A DNA stretch of 64,000 nucleotides from Oceanobacter antarcticus (GTDB lineage: Bacteria > Pseudomonadota > Gammaproteobacteria > Pseudomonadales > Oceanobacteraceae). The DNA lies in the NCBI RefSeq assembly GCF_044962685.1, contig NZ_JBBKTX010000012.1:1-64000 (forward strand), written 5' to 3'. Positions 17,353 through 26,065 of this stretch are shown here, piece by piece. Below the pieces are notes generated by a model, which was not told the origin of the DNA, made no database searches, and worked only from the letters and a program-made list of their open reading frames with translations. Numbering within the stretch: the first letter of the stretch is position 1; each line of letters opens with the position of its first letter. Position numbers and translations under genes: made by a program.

Positions 17353-17384
17353 AACACCGGCGGGTCAGGCAGCCCGCCAGTGTT
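17353..17384 (-). terminator. Stem-loop just after the aldehyde dehydrogenase gene
   Basis: Twelve-base arms AACACCGGCGGG (17353-17364) and CCCGCCAGTGTT (17373-17384) pair with one mismatch. Minus-strand transcription leads into GTTGTTTC, a short T-rich tail. It lies 26 bases past the stop codon and would be the first of two stacked terminators. Confidence 0.6.
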
Positions 17385-17409
17385 TATCTGGCAATGGTGT
17401 TTACCGGAC

Positions 17410-18930
17410 TCAGAAGAAACCCAGTGGATCAGTGCTGTAGCTGACCAGCAGGTTTTTGGTCTGCTGATAGTGATCCAGCATCATCTTATGGGTTTCGCGG
17501 CCAACACCGGATTTTTTGTAACCACCGAAGGCTGCGTGTGCAGGGTAAGCGTGGTAGCAGTTGGTCCAGACTCGACCAGCCTGAATGCCACGACCCATGC
17601 GGTACGCTACGTTCATGTCACGAGACCAAACGCCGGCACCCAGACCAAACTCGGTGTCGTTGGCAATTTCCAGTGCTTCGGCTTCATCTTTAAATGTGGT
17701 TACTGCAACCACTGGTCCGAAGATTTCTTCCTGGAAGATACGCATCTTGTTGTGGCCTTTCATCAGCGTCGGCTGAATGTAGTAACCAGTGCCCAAGTCA
17801 TCGTTCAGAGATTCAGCGGAACCACCGACCAGCACTTCGGCACCTTCGTCACGACCGATTTGCAGGTAACCCAGGATCTTTTCGTACTGCTGCTGGGAAG
17901 CCTGTGCGCCCACCATGGTGTCAGTATCCAGCGGGTTGCCACGCTTGATCTGGCCAATACGCTCGATCACTTTGCCGATAAACTTCTCGTAGATGCTTTC
18001 CTGAATCAGCAAACGGCTAGGGCAAGTACAGACTTCACCCTGGTTGAAGAACGCCAGTACTGCACCTTCCACACACTTGCTGACGAAGCTGTCTTCGTGA
18101 TCCATGACGTCGGCAAAATAAACGTTAGGTGACTTGCCACCCAGCTCAACAGTAGAAGGAATGATGTTTTCAGCGGCACACTTCATGATGTGTGCGCCAA
18201 CCGGAGTAGAACCGGTGAAAGCGATCTTGGCGATACGGGTAGATGTGGCCAGCGCCTGACCGGCTTCTGCGCCGACGCCGTTAACGATATTCAGTGTGCC
18301 TGGTGGCAGCAGGTCGGCAATACATTCCATCAGTACCAGAATAGAAACCGGAGTCTGTTCCGCTGGCTTCATAACAATACAGTTACCAGCCACCAGCGCA
18401 GGAGCGATCTTCCAGGCGGCCATCAGCAGAGGGAAGTTCCATGGAATGATCTGGCCAACCACACCCAGAGGCTCGTGGAAGTGGTAAGCCACGGTGTTTT
18501 CGTCGATATCACCAATGGTGCCTTCTTGAGCACGGGCACAACCGGCGAAGTAACGGAAATGATCCGCCGCCAGTGGTACGTCGGCAGCCAGGGTTTCACG
18601 AACGGCTTTACCGTTGTCCCAGGTTTCAGCAACTGCCAAAGTTTCCAGATTGGCTTCAATACGATCAGCAATTTTCAGCAGGATATTGGAACGCTCGGTC
18701 ATAGACGCCTTGCCCCAAGATGTTTGGGCGGCATGAGCGGCATCCAGCGCCAGATTGATATCGGCTTCATCGGAACGGGGAACCTGACAGAACACCTGGC
18801 CATTAACCGGGCTGATGTTGTCCATGTAACGACCGTTAACTGGCTCGACCCACTGGCCGCCAATGAAGTTGCCGTAACGTTCCTTAAAAGTGACTACTGA
18901 GCCTGGTTGGCCGGGATTTGCGTAGATCAT
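17410..18930 (-). CDS. aldB: NAD-dependent acetaldehyde dehydrogenase (AldB/ExaC type)
   Basis: A 506-residue aldehyde dehydrogenase that oxidises acetaldehyde and related aldehydes to acids. The conserved general-base motif ELGGKSP (262-268) and the catalytic Cys301 in FFNQGEVCTCPSR are present, as are the NAD-site PWNFPLLM and FTGSTPVG. The sequence order and FKERYGNFIGGQWVEP opening match AldB/ExaC rather than betaine-aldehyde enzymes. It is monocistronic, with terminators downstream and a 471-base divergent region toward epd upstream. No alcohol-dehydrogenase partner or PQQ genes are adjacent. Confidence 0.93.
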   Translation of the reverse strand: MIYANPGQPGSVVTFKERYGNFIGGQWVEPVNGRYMDNISPVNGQVFCQVPRSDEADINLALDAAHAAQTSWGKASMTERSNILLKIADRIEANLETLAVAETWDNGKAVRETLAADVPLAADHFRYFAGCARAQEGTIGDIDENTVAYHFHEPLGVVGQIIPWNFPLLMAAWKIAPALVAGNCIVMKPAEQTPVSILVLMECIADLLPPGTLNIVNGVGAEAGQALATSTRIAKIAFTGSTPVGAHIMKCAAENIIPSTVELGGKSPNVYFADVMDHEDSFVSKCVEGAVLAFFNQGEVCTCPSRLLIQESIYEKFIGKVIERIGQIKRGNPLDTDTMVGAQASQQQYEKILGYLQIGRDEGAEVLVGGSAESLNDDLGTGYYIQPTLMKGHNKMRIFQEEIFGPVVAVTTFKDEAEALEIANDTEFGLGAGVWSRDMNVAYRMGRGIQAGRVWTNCYHAYPAHAAFGGYKKSGVGRETHKMMLDHYQQTKNLLVSYSTDPLGFF

Positions 18931-19401
18931 GTTGGTTCTCCGGGTATTTATTGTTATCGCAAACAGAGTTTATTGTTCAGAGAGACAGAACACCCTGAAG
19001 CAATATGGACACTGCCAGTGTGCTGGATGCTCTGCCATCGGGTCATTTGCCATCCGTGTTTAAAAAGACACTACCTTGGTACTAGTTCTTTGGGATGCCA
19101 CTGTGGCGCGGCAGGGCAGGCTTCCGAGAGGGGGTGAATGGTGGTGCGACTGGTGATGCGACAGAGACTGTTGTTTGCTGGCTGGCAAGAGAGAGTTTGT
19201 CCGCTGGACGGCGATCAATAGGGAGAGTATCCGCCGATCTCTTGCTGACAGTTTGGCCTGTATGGCGCGGTTCACACCCTGTTGACTGAGTGATTTATCT
19301 GGCCTGCGCTTTGGACTCATGCGATCTATTTGCTACTGCATGGCAATTGCCGGAGAATAGCGCCCCCAGACGTTGGATGACTTGCCGGATTGCCAGACTT
19401 T
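18931..19401. other. Divergent intergenic region between aldB and epd
   Basis: About 470 bases that must hold the promoters of aldB (leftward) and epd-pgk-fba (rightward). A short AT-rich stretch (18950-18985) lies close to aldB. A small dyad, TACC-TT-GGTA, occurs near 19071-19080. No reading frame has believable protein content, and I found no well-spaced promoter that I would name. Confidence 0.4.
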
Positions 19402-20460
19402 ATGACTACCCGCATCGCCATTAACGGTTTCGGCCGCATCGGCCGCTCGGTTCTCCGGGCACTCTACGAAAACCGTTATTACCCGCAACTGCAAATCGTG
19501 GCGATTAATGAATTGGCCGATATCGATTCCGTCAGTTACATGTTGCGTTACGACAGCACCCATGGTCGCTTCCCTGGAGATGTGGTGGTGGAAAGTGACC
19601 ATTATCTGCGCATCAACGGAGATCGGGTGCGGTTATACCGCCAGCCCAGTCCCGACAAGTTGGACTGGTCCGAATGCCAGGTCGATATTGTGCTGGAGTG
19701 CAGTGGCCAGATTCGTAGCCGTGCCGACGCCGAAGCGCATTTACTCAGCGGTGCTGGCAAGGTACTGATTTCCAACCCTGCTGACAGTGCGGTCGACAAC
19801 ACCATTGTTTACGGCATCAATCACACGAGCATCCGGCCGCATCAGCGCATTATTTCCAACAGCTCCTGTTCTACCAATTGTCTGGTGCCGGTACTGACCT
19901 TACTGGAACGTGAATTTGGTATAGAGCGGGGCGTTACTACCACTATCCACTCAGCCATGAATGATCAACCGGTGATCGACGCCTATTCATCGGATCTGCG
20001 ACGAACCCGCTCTGCGGTACAAAGTATTATTCCGGTTGATACCGGGCTGCCGAAAGGGATTGCCCGCTTGATGCCGACACTGGAAGGCAAACTCGAAAGC
20101 CTGCATTTACGCGTTCCGACCATCAATGTGTCCGCTCTGGACGTGAGCTTGCAGCTCAAATGTGATACCAGCGCACAGGCCGTTAACGAACTGATACAAT
20201 CCGCCGCCAATGGCGTGTTTCGTGGCCTGTTGGGCATCAGTTACGAGCCTCACGCCTCCATCGACTTTAACCACGATCCGCGTTCCGGCATTGTGGATGC
20301 GACCCAGACACGGGTCAGCGCCGGTTCGATGCTGAAACTGTTGCTGTGGTTTGATAACGAATGGGGGTTTGCCAACCGGATGCTGGATACTGCGTTGTGT
20401 ATGAGACAAGCGCCGGGTGAGTCAGCGATGACGGCATCATCCACAGGCAATAATTCGTAG
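19402..20460 (+). CDS. epd: Erythrose-4-phosphate dehydrogenase
   Basis: A 352-residue member of the glyceraldehyde-3-phosphate dehydrogenase family, assigned as Epd, which oxidises erythrose 4-phosphate to 4-phosphoerythronate toward pyridoxal phosphate. It has the NAD-binding GFGRIGRSVLRAL, the Epd-like INELAD, the catalytic Cys156 in SCSTNC (the usual CTTNC with Ser for the first Thr), HSAMNDQPVIDAY and DNEWGFANRMLDT. The ATG at 19402 gives the family start; a TTG four codons earlier is less likely. Order epd-pgk-fba is the classic gammaproteobacterial arrangement. A GAPDH role cannot be excluded from sequence alone, but HSAMNDQ and the context favour Epd. Confidence 0.88.
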   Translation: MTTRIAINGFGRIGRSVLRALYENRYYPQLQIVAINELADIDSVSYMLRYDSTHGRFPGDVVVESDHYLRINGDRVRLYRQPSPDKLDWSECQVDIVLECSGQIRSRADAEAHLLSGAGKVLISNPADSAVDNTIVYGINHTSIRPHQRIISNSSCSTNCLVPVLTLLEREFGIERGVTTTIHSAMNDQPVIDAYSSDLRRTRSAVQSIIPVDTGLPKGIARLMPTLEGKLESLHLRVPTINVSALDVSLQLKCDTSAQAVNELIQSAANGVFRGLLGISYEPHASIDFNHDPRSGIVDATQTRVSAGSMLKLLLWFDNEWGFANRMLDTALCMRQAPGESAMTASSTGNNS

Positions 20461-20536
20461 TCATGATTAATTGTAGTTACTAACAAAAACAGTCAGGGCG
20501 CTTGCGACGCCTGCAACACAAATGAGGAAAGCCACA

Positions 20537-21697
20537 ATGTCTGTGATCAAAATGACCGATCTGGATTTGAAGGGAAAGCGCGTTCTGATTCGTGAAGATC
20601 TGAATGTACCGGTGAAAGCGGGCAAGGTGACGTCCGATGCACGCATCCGTGCTGCTCTGCCAACCATTCAGCACGCACTGGAAGCGGGCGCTCGTGTCAT
20701 TGTGATGTCCCATCTCGGTCGTCCGACCGAAGGTGAATACGACGACGAATTTTCGCTGCAGCCAGTGGCAGCTCATCTGTCGGCTTTGCTGGGTCGTGAC
20801 GTTGTGGTGGTCAAGGACTTCGAAAACGGCGTCGACGTTGCGGAAGGTGAGCTGGTATTGCTGGAAAACGTCCGTTTTAACACCGGCGAAAAGAAAGACG
20901 CAGAAGCGCTCTCCAAAGCCTACGCGGCGCTGTGTGATGTCTTTGTAATGGATGCCTTTGGTACCGCTCACCGCGCCCAGGCATCGACGCACGGGGTGGC
21001 GAAATTTGCTCCGGTTGCCTGTGCTGGCCCGCTGTTGGCGGCAGAACTGGACGCCTTGGGCAAGGCGCTGGCAACACCGGCCCGTCCGCTGGTGGCCATT
21101 GTGGGTGGCTCCAAGGTATCGACCAAGCTGCAAGTCCTGGAAAGCCTGTCCGACATTTGTGACCAGATCATTGTCGGTGGCGGCATCGCCAATACCTTTC
21201 TGGCCGCTGCCGGTAAGCCAGTGGGGAAATCCTTGTGCGAAGACGATCTGATTCCAGCGGCGAAAAAGCTGATGGAAAAAGTCTCAATTCCAGTGCCCAC
21301 CGATGTGGTGTGTGGCAAGGAATTTTCTGAAACCGCCGAAGCCACTCTGAAGTCGGCAGATGATGTGACCGAAGACGATATGATCTTCGATATTGGCCCG
21401 GATTCTGCGGCAGCTCTTGCGGCACAACTGCAACAGGCCGGCACTATCATATGGAATGGCCCGGTAGGCGTATTCGAGTTTGACCAGTTCGGTGAAGGCA
21501 CCAAAACCCTGGCGCTTGCCATCGCTGCATCGGATGCTTTTTCGATTGCCGGTGGCGGTGACACTCTGGCAGCGGTTGATAAATACGGCATTGCAGATAA
21601 GGTATCTTATATCTCCACCGGTGGTGGTGCGTTCCTTGAATTTGTTGAAGGAAAAGTCCTGCCTGCCGTCGCCGTACTGGAAGAGCGCGCCAAATAA
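20537..21697 (+). CDS. pgk: Phosphoglycerate kinase
   Basis: A 386-residue glycolytic enzyme transferring phosphate between 1,3-bisphosphoglycerate and ADP. Signature blocks are KRVLIREDLNVP near the N-terminus, RIRAALPTIQHAL, VMSHLGRPTEG, VVDKxK-like linker region, VGGGIANTFLAA and the C-terminal nucleotide loop IAGGGDTLAAVDKYG with FISTGGGAFLE-like YISTGGGAFLE. The ATG at 20537 follows GAGGAAA; the in-frame ATG at 20522 overlaps that ribosome-binding site and was rejected. It is the middle gene of the epd-pgk-fba cluster. Confidence 0.96.
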   Translation: MSVIKMTDLDLKGKRVLIREDLNVPVKAGKVTSDARIRAALPTIQHALEAGARVIVMSHLGRPTEGEYDDEFSLQPVAAHLSALLGRDVVVVKDFENGVDVAEGELVLLENVRFNTGEKKDAEALSKAYAALCDVFVMDAFGTAHRAQASTHGVAKFAPVACAGPLLAAELDALGKALATPARPLVAIVGGSKVSTKLQVLESLSDICDQIIVGGGIANTFLAAAGKPVGKSLCEDDLIPAAKKLMEKVSIPVPTDVVCGKEFSETAEATLKSADDVTEDDMIFDIGPDSAAALAAQLQQAGTIIWNGPVGVFEFDQFGEGTKTLALAIAASDAFSIAGGGDTLAAVDKYGIADKVSYISTGGGAFLEFVEGKVLPAVAVLEERAK

Positions 21698-21768
21698 GCG
21701 CCAAAACTATAACCGGCTGGCTCGGTCTGCGAGTCGGTCAGAATAATCAGTCAGAAGGATACTAATTT

Positions 21769-22833
21769 ATGGCACTTATCAGCATGCGTCAGATGCTGGA
21801 TCACGCCGCCGAATTTGGCTACGGCGTACCGGCATTCAACGTCAATAACCTGGAACAGATGCGCGCCATCATGATGGCCGCCGACAAAACCGACTCTCCT
21901 GTGATCGTGCAGGCCTCTGCCGGTGCACGTAAATACGCCGGTGCCCCTTTTCTGCGCCACCTGATTCTGGCAGCGGTAGAAGAATTTCCGCACATTCCTG
22001 TGTGTATGCACCAGGATCACGGCACCTCGCCAGATGTTTGTCAGCGCTCCATTCAGCTGGGCTTCAGCTCAGTGATGATGGACGGTTCACTGGGAACCGA
22101 TGGCAAAACGCCAACCAGCTACGAATACAACGTCGAGGTCACCCGTCGTACCGTCGCAATGGCGCACGCTTGTGGTGTGTCAGTAGAAGGTGAACTGGGT
22201 TGTCTGGGATCGTTGGAAACCGGTCAGGCTGGTGAAGAAGACGGTATTGGCGCAGAAGGTATTCTGAGCCACGACCAGATGTTGACCGACCCGGAAGAAG
22301 CGGCCGATTTCGTCAAACAAACCGGTGTCGATGCTCTGGCGATTGCCTGTGGTACGTCCCACGGCGCGTACAAGTTTACCCGTCCGCCAACCGATGACAT
22401 TCTGGCGATTGACCGCATCAAGGCTATTCACCAGCGTATTCCAGGTACTCACCTGGTCATGCATGGTTCGTCGTCTGTGCCTCAAGAGTGGCTGGCGATC
22501 ATCAACGAATTTGGTGGCGAAATTCCGGAAACCTACGGCGTGCCGGTTGAACAGATCGTTGAAGGCATCAAGTACGGCGTCCGCAAGGTGAATATCGATA
22601 CCGACTTGCGTCTGGCGTCTACCGGTGCCATCCGTCGTTTTCTGGCAGCGAACCCAGGTGAATTTGACCCGCGTAAATACCTGAAAGAAACCGTGACGGC
22701 AATGTCCGACATCTGTATTGCCCGTTACGAAGCCTTCGGTACCGCAGGTAATGCCAGCAAGATCAAGGTCGACTCTCTGGACGTGATGTACGAGCGTTAC
22801 CTGACCGGTGAGCTGGATCCAAAGATTGCCTGA
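21769..22833 (+). CDS. fba: Class II fructose-bisphosphate aldolase
   Basis: A 354-residue zinc-dependent aldolase that cleaves fructose 1,6-bisphosphate reversibly. HQDHG (81-85) holds the catalytic Asp83 and zinc-ligand His84. GSLGTDGKTPTSYEYN, EGELGCLGSLE, GTSHGAYKF and VMHGSSSVP are class II (CbbA-like, class IIB) motifs. AGAAGGATAC supplies the ribosome-binding site. It ends the epd-pgk-fba cluster; transketolase, often adjacent in related genomes, is 15 kb away on the same strand. Confidence 0.95.
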   Translation: MALISMRQMLDHAAEFGYGVPAFNVNNLEQMRAIMMAADKTDSPVIVQASAGARKYAGAPFLRHLILAAVEEFPHIPVCMHQDHGTSPDVCQRSIQLGFSSVMMDGSLGTDGKTPTSYEYNVEVTRRTVAMAHACGVSVEGELGCLGSLETGQAGEEDGIGAEGILSHDQMLTDPEEAADFVKQTGVDALAIACGTSHGAYKFTRPPTDDILAIDRIKAIHQRIPGTHLVMHGSSSVPQEWLAIINEFGGEIPETYGVPVEQIVEGIKYGVRKVNIDTDLRLASTGAIRRFLAANPGEFDPRKYLKETVTAMSDICIARYEAFGTAGNASKIKVDSLDVMYERYLTGELDPKIA

Positions 22834-23348
22834 TCTGGCTGCCTGAATCAGTCTTGAGCTGATGTTTGGCCGCACCTGTTGGCCTTCTGTTGGCGGTAAT
22901 GAGGTTTATTCTGGAACCGTTACCGCCATCGGTTTGTCTCGGCGGCGAATTCCTTCGCCTCCTGTCTGTTGCTGTTTCTTGCCTCTCGTGGTGATACCTC
23001 GGTTCTGGTATTTTTGTCCCTCCTTTCTATCGCCTTTCTATCGTGTTTTGCCATCGATCGTTTACCCGCTATCAGCCACTGCAGCATTTATCAATGCCTT
23101 GCAAGCCAGCGGCTGAGACCCGGAAATACTCTGTGGCGCGGTAGCCAGCCTATCTATTGCCAGCTTGTCCTACGTTCGATCAGGGGAATTTGTGACGCTC
23201 TGCACAGAGGCTCGCACTGGTTTTGTAAGGAATTGTATTGCCAAACCAAAGCTGGTTACTCTTTGACCGTTCTGGAAACCGGAACACCAATCTACCGGTG
23301 ATCAGACCCAAATAGTTAACCATGTGATAAGCACAAAGGAATCAAATC
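22834..23348. other. 515-base non-coding stretch with a large hairpin
   Basis: No reading frame here has convincing protein content. Perfect eight-base arms GGCGGTAA (22892-22899) and TTACCGCC (22920-22927) enclose a 20-base loop 59 bases after the aldolase stop; without a T-run it is not a standard terminator. A smaller GGCGAA-TTCC-TTCGCC hairpin follows near 22945-22960, and CCTTTCTATCG occurs twice near 23022-23044. CAAAGGAATC before 23349 is the ribosome-binding site of the next gene. Confidence 0.45.
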
Positions 23349-24383
23349 ATGAACTGGACTCATTCATTAACGGGCTGGATGTCTGCCGCTCTGATCAGTA
23401 GCACGCTGGCCATTACGGGTTGTGGTAGTAGCGATAGCAATGACAGCAGCAGTGATAATAACGATAGCAGCAACTCAGCAGATGCGACGCTGGAAGGTAC
23501 AGCGGCCACCGGTGCCGCGATTGACGGTTTTGTCTATGTAACAGACGCCAGTGGTACAGAAGTCAATGTCGCGATCGAGGCTGACGGCAGCTACACCATT
23601 ACAGTAACCGGCATGTCAGCGCCTTTCTTGCTGCGTGCTGCTCCTGACGATGGTTCGGACGTACAGTATTCTTTTGCGGCAACCGCCAACAGCATCGCCA
23701 ATATTACACCGATGACCACGCTGGCGATGTTCCTGGCCAATGGCGAAACCAGCCTGGCGACGCTGCAACAAAACTGGGCCTCCGCCGCTACCAGCTTCTC
23801 CAGCGATGATCTTGCTGACGTTCAGGCGCAGATTAATGCCAATTTCAGTGAACAGTTTGCCGATCATGGTCTGGATGCTGACAGTTACGACTTTTTTACG
23901 ACCGAGTTCAGCGCCAACGGCAGTGGTTTGGATGCGGTACTGGATCTTATCAGTATCGATATCGACTTCAGCGCAGGTTCTTTCATCGTTGAAGTGAACG
24001 GTCTGGTGTATGACTACGACGTCGATATCGATACCGATGGCATCACCATTGGCGGCGGTGACAACAGCAACCTGGATGGCGAGTGGACGCTGACCTTCAG
24101 CGGCACGTTTAAATCCGGAGTAACGACGACGGCTATTCCTGCGGTCACCATTGAAGGGCTGGAGGCACCGGATTCCTTGTCTGAACTTGAAGATCGGGCC
24201 GCCGCTGGCTTCGAGACTGCTGGTTCTGATATCACCGACCTGGTTGTCACTGTGGTAACCGATACCGATACGCGCAAGACCTTTACGCTGAAATTTACTC
24301 AGACCATGACAGTTGATGCTGGAGGTTCACCCGTAGAAGTTATCTCCGACTACGATATGACTTACGACTATCAGCTTAACTGA
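23349..24383 (+). CDS. Predicted surface lipoprotein of unknown function
   Basis: A 344-residue protein with a lipoprotein signal: LAITGCG places the lipidated cysteine at residue 25. A low-complexity Ser/Asp/Asn linker (26-47) follows. The next part (about 50-110, ATLEGTAATGAAIDGFVYVTDASG and GSYTITVTGM) looks like a small beta-sandwich resembling carboxypeptidase-regulatory-like repeats. Residues about 110-190 are helical. The C-terminal part, from about 235 (LDGEWTLTFSGTFKSG), is a beta-rich domain. The whole protein is very acidic. I do not recognise a family beyond this. It is a single-gene unit with a strong terminator behind it. Confidence 0.75.
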   Translation: MNWTHSLTGWMSAALISSTLAITGCGSSDSNDSSSDNNDSSNSADATLEGTAATGAAIDGFVYVTDASGTEVNVAIEADGSYTITVTGMSAPFLLRAAPDDGSDVQYSFAATANSIANITPMTTLAMFLANGETSLATLQQNWASAATSFSSDDLADVQAQINANFSEQFADHGLDADSYDFFTTEFSANGSGLDAVLDLISIDIDFSAGSFIVEVNGLVYDYDVDIDTDGITIGGGDNSNLDGEWTLTFSGTFKSGVTTTAIPAVTIEGLEAPDSLSELEDRAAAGFETAGSDITDLVVTVVTDTDTRKTFTLKFTQTMTVDAGGSPVEVISDYDMTYDYQLN

Positions 24384-24427
24384 TACTCACAGCAGTACAC
24401 GGCGGTTGTTACACAACGGTTGTTAGA

Positions 24428-24447
24428 GGGCGCTTCGGCGCCCTTTT
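24428..24447 (+). terminator. Strong terminator with UUCG tetraloop
   Basis: GGGCGC (24428-24433), TTCG loop, GCGCCC (24438-24443), then TTTT. The stable UUCG-type loop and T-run mark a rho-independent terminator for the lipoprotein gene, 45 bases after its stop and facing the end of the Fic gene. Confidence 0.88.
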
Positions 24448-24483
24448 CTGTTTTCTGTGGCGCATGGTTATGCCGTTGTTTCG

Positions 24484-25857
24484 CTATTGACGGGCTTTTT
24501 CTCTGATGATGTCCTTCAGGTTGTGAGGAACAATAAAGGTATCTTTTTTGCCGATCTTGTAGCGCTTCAGTAACTGGAATGTTTCTGCCAAATTCAATAA
24601 ATCGGTACGTGCCGTCTGGTACACTACTCCGTGGGAATGCTGATGGCCCTTGATGCTGTATTCATAACCGGGGTTCTTCAAAGCATGTTTCAGGATAGAT
24701 AATTGACGATGATTCAACTGTCCCTGCAGAGCAGAGCCACTGAGCACATCTTCGGTTTCTCTCAGCTCCTGCATCTTGTCTTTGAGCCACTTATGCAGGT
24801 CATGAATTGACTCTTTGATGACATCCAACTGGTAGTCAATAAAGTACGTCAGATCGTTGGCATCGGTTTCGGTATAGAGATAGGCCTTTTGATATTGCGC
24901 CGGTGCTTTCTTGATCACCCTTGAAATCGAGGTGTATTGCAGTAGCCAGTAATTCTCTTTCGCCATCATCCAGTAGAACAGTGCTCGTGCGGTACGGCCA
25001 TTACCGTCAACAAAAGGATGATCGTAGCTGATCATAAAATGCACAATGATGGCCTTGATCACCGGAGGAATAAATATCTCTCCAGAATCATCGCCAGTCT
25101 GATTGGCAAAATCACACAGTGCCTGCAGCCGCTGGGGTAACTCAGCGGCTTTGGGCGGTACGTGCAGCAGTTGGTCATCCTGAGAAAAGACACAAATATC
25201 ATCTTCCACACGTCTGAACTGCCGGGCCAGATGTTCATCGCCAGACTCCAGTGTTCCTGCTGTCAGCAGTCGGTGTAATTCGAAAATGATCGAAGGGGTC
25301 AATGGCTCGTGCCGATATTCCCGAATAAACTGCATTGCCTTATAGTTGTTTACAATCATGCGCTCGGATTGGTTCAGTGGTGTTCTAGCGCTGGTGAGCA
25401 TCTCCTTGGCTACTCTACGGGTTGTCGAGGCTCCTTCCAGTTGGCTGGAGCTGATGGCTTCTTCAATCAGGCTGTTGATCAGATAATGTTCCCGGGTGCT
25501 TTTGTCTTGCATGATGGCATCGGCAGCCATGGCGCCGCTGGCATTTTCGCTGATCCACAATAAATCCCGCATCAGGGTATCGGGAATACAAAACCGGAAT
25601 GGCTGATTGTCTTTATTGAGCAGAGGAATACTCCGGGCTATTTTTTCTCGGACCAGCTTGGTAGCAATCCAGTGTAATTCCGCATTGAAACCGCTTGGGG
25701 GTGGCAGGTGGCGCAGTTTATCCCAGTGCAGGTAGCGCCCTTTCGCATCGCAGGGGCCGATGTCTGCCTGAAACAAATGCAGCAGTTGGGCGTGGTTCAT
25801 CGCCGTCAGAGCGGTCAGTGGCTGATCGTGATAGGGAGGAGTTTGTGGGCGCTTCAT
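24484..25857 (-). CDS. Fic-family protein (AMP-transferase type, self-inhibited)
   Basis: A 457-residue Fic protein. The active-site motif HPFVDGNGRTAR (280-291) is complete, with the catalytic His and the anion-binding GNGR. Upstream, SSSQLEG (136-142) fits the inhibitory helix pattern (S/T)xxxE(G/N), so the protein belongs to the class with an in-cis inhibitory helix that blocks ATP binding. An N-terminal DUF4172/Fic_N-like region precedes and a helical, winged-helix-like C-terminus (about 385-457) follows. Family members transfer AMP to target proteins. It stands alone, without an antitoxin gene. Its codon use looks more AT-rich than its neighbours, which may mean transfer. Target unknown. 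Confidence 0.9.
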   Translation of the reverse strand: MKRPQTPPYHDQPLTALTAMNHAQLLHLFQADIGPCDAKGRYLHWDKLRHLPPPSGFNAELHWIATKLVREKIARSIPLLNKDNQPFRFCIPDTLMRDLLWISENASGAMAADAIMQDKSTREHYLINSLIEEAISSSQLEGASTTRRVAKEMLTSARTPLNQSERMIVNNYKAMQFIREYRHEPLTPSIIFELHRLLTAGTLESGDEHLARQFRRVEDDICVFSQDDQLLHVPPKAAELPQRLQALCDFANQTGDDSGEIFIPPVIKAIIVHFMISYDHPFVDGNGRTARALFYWMMAKENYWLLQYTSISRVIKKAPAQYQKAYLYTETDANDLTYFIDYQLDVIKESIHDLHKWLKDKMQELRETEDVLSGSALQGQLNHRQLSILKHALKNPGYEYSIKGHQHSHGVVYQTARTDLLNLAETFQLLKRYKIGKKDTFIVPHNLKDIIREKARQ

Positions 25858-25866
25858 GATATCAAC

Positions 25867-25889
25867 TACTAATATAATTAAAATTAGTA
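25867..25889 (-). promoter_or_regulatory. AT-rich palindrome in the Fic promoter region
   Basis: TACTAAT (25867-25873) and ATTAGTA (25883-25889) are perfect inverted arms nine bases apart, in an AT-rich stretch 10-32 bases before the Fic start codon. This is the size and place of an operator overlapping a promoter, and could mediate repression by the Fic C-terminal winged-helix-like region. The regulator is unknown. Confidence 0.5.
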
Positions 25890-26035
25890 TATCAATGAGA
25901 AGAAGGCTTACTACTCATTTTTTATAAATTAGTCGTTGGTGTTGCTGCGGATGATCAGGCTTGCCATGCAACCGCAACCGTCGCCACCCGTTCTGCTACA
26001 GAGAGGAGACGCACACCCCTTTGGCAGGGGGCGTC

Positions 26036-26065
26036 GATAGAGTGTCTGCAGATAGAGTGTCTGCT
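26036..26065. repeat. 15-bp tandem duplication abutting the sufE stop
   Basis: GATAGAGTGTCTGCA (26036-26050) is repeated at 26051-26065 with the last base changed. It adjoins the stop codon of the sufE-like gene. The 25941-26035 stretch beside it contains an imperfect GC-rich hairpin but no gene. Confidence 0.7.

Noticed and set aside
19060..19320. Minus-strand frame of 86 codons between aldB and epd
   Set aside because: His/Ser/Arg-rich composition unlike a folded protein, no ribosome-binding site, and it occupies the region needed for two divergent promoters.
19402..20460. Assignment as glycolytic glyceraldehyde-3-phosphate dehydrogenase
   Set aside because: The HSAMNDQ and INELAD patterns, STNC in place of TTNC at the active site and the place before pgk-fba fit Epd better.
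22862..23301. Overlapping plus-strand frames after fba
   Set aside because: Two frames overlap each other, both rich in Cys and Phe in a way typical of random translation, without ribosome-binding sites.
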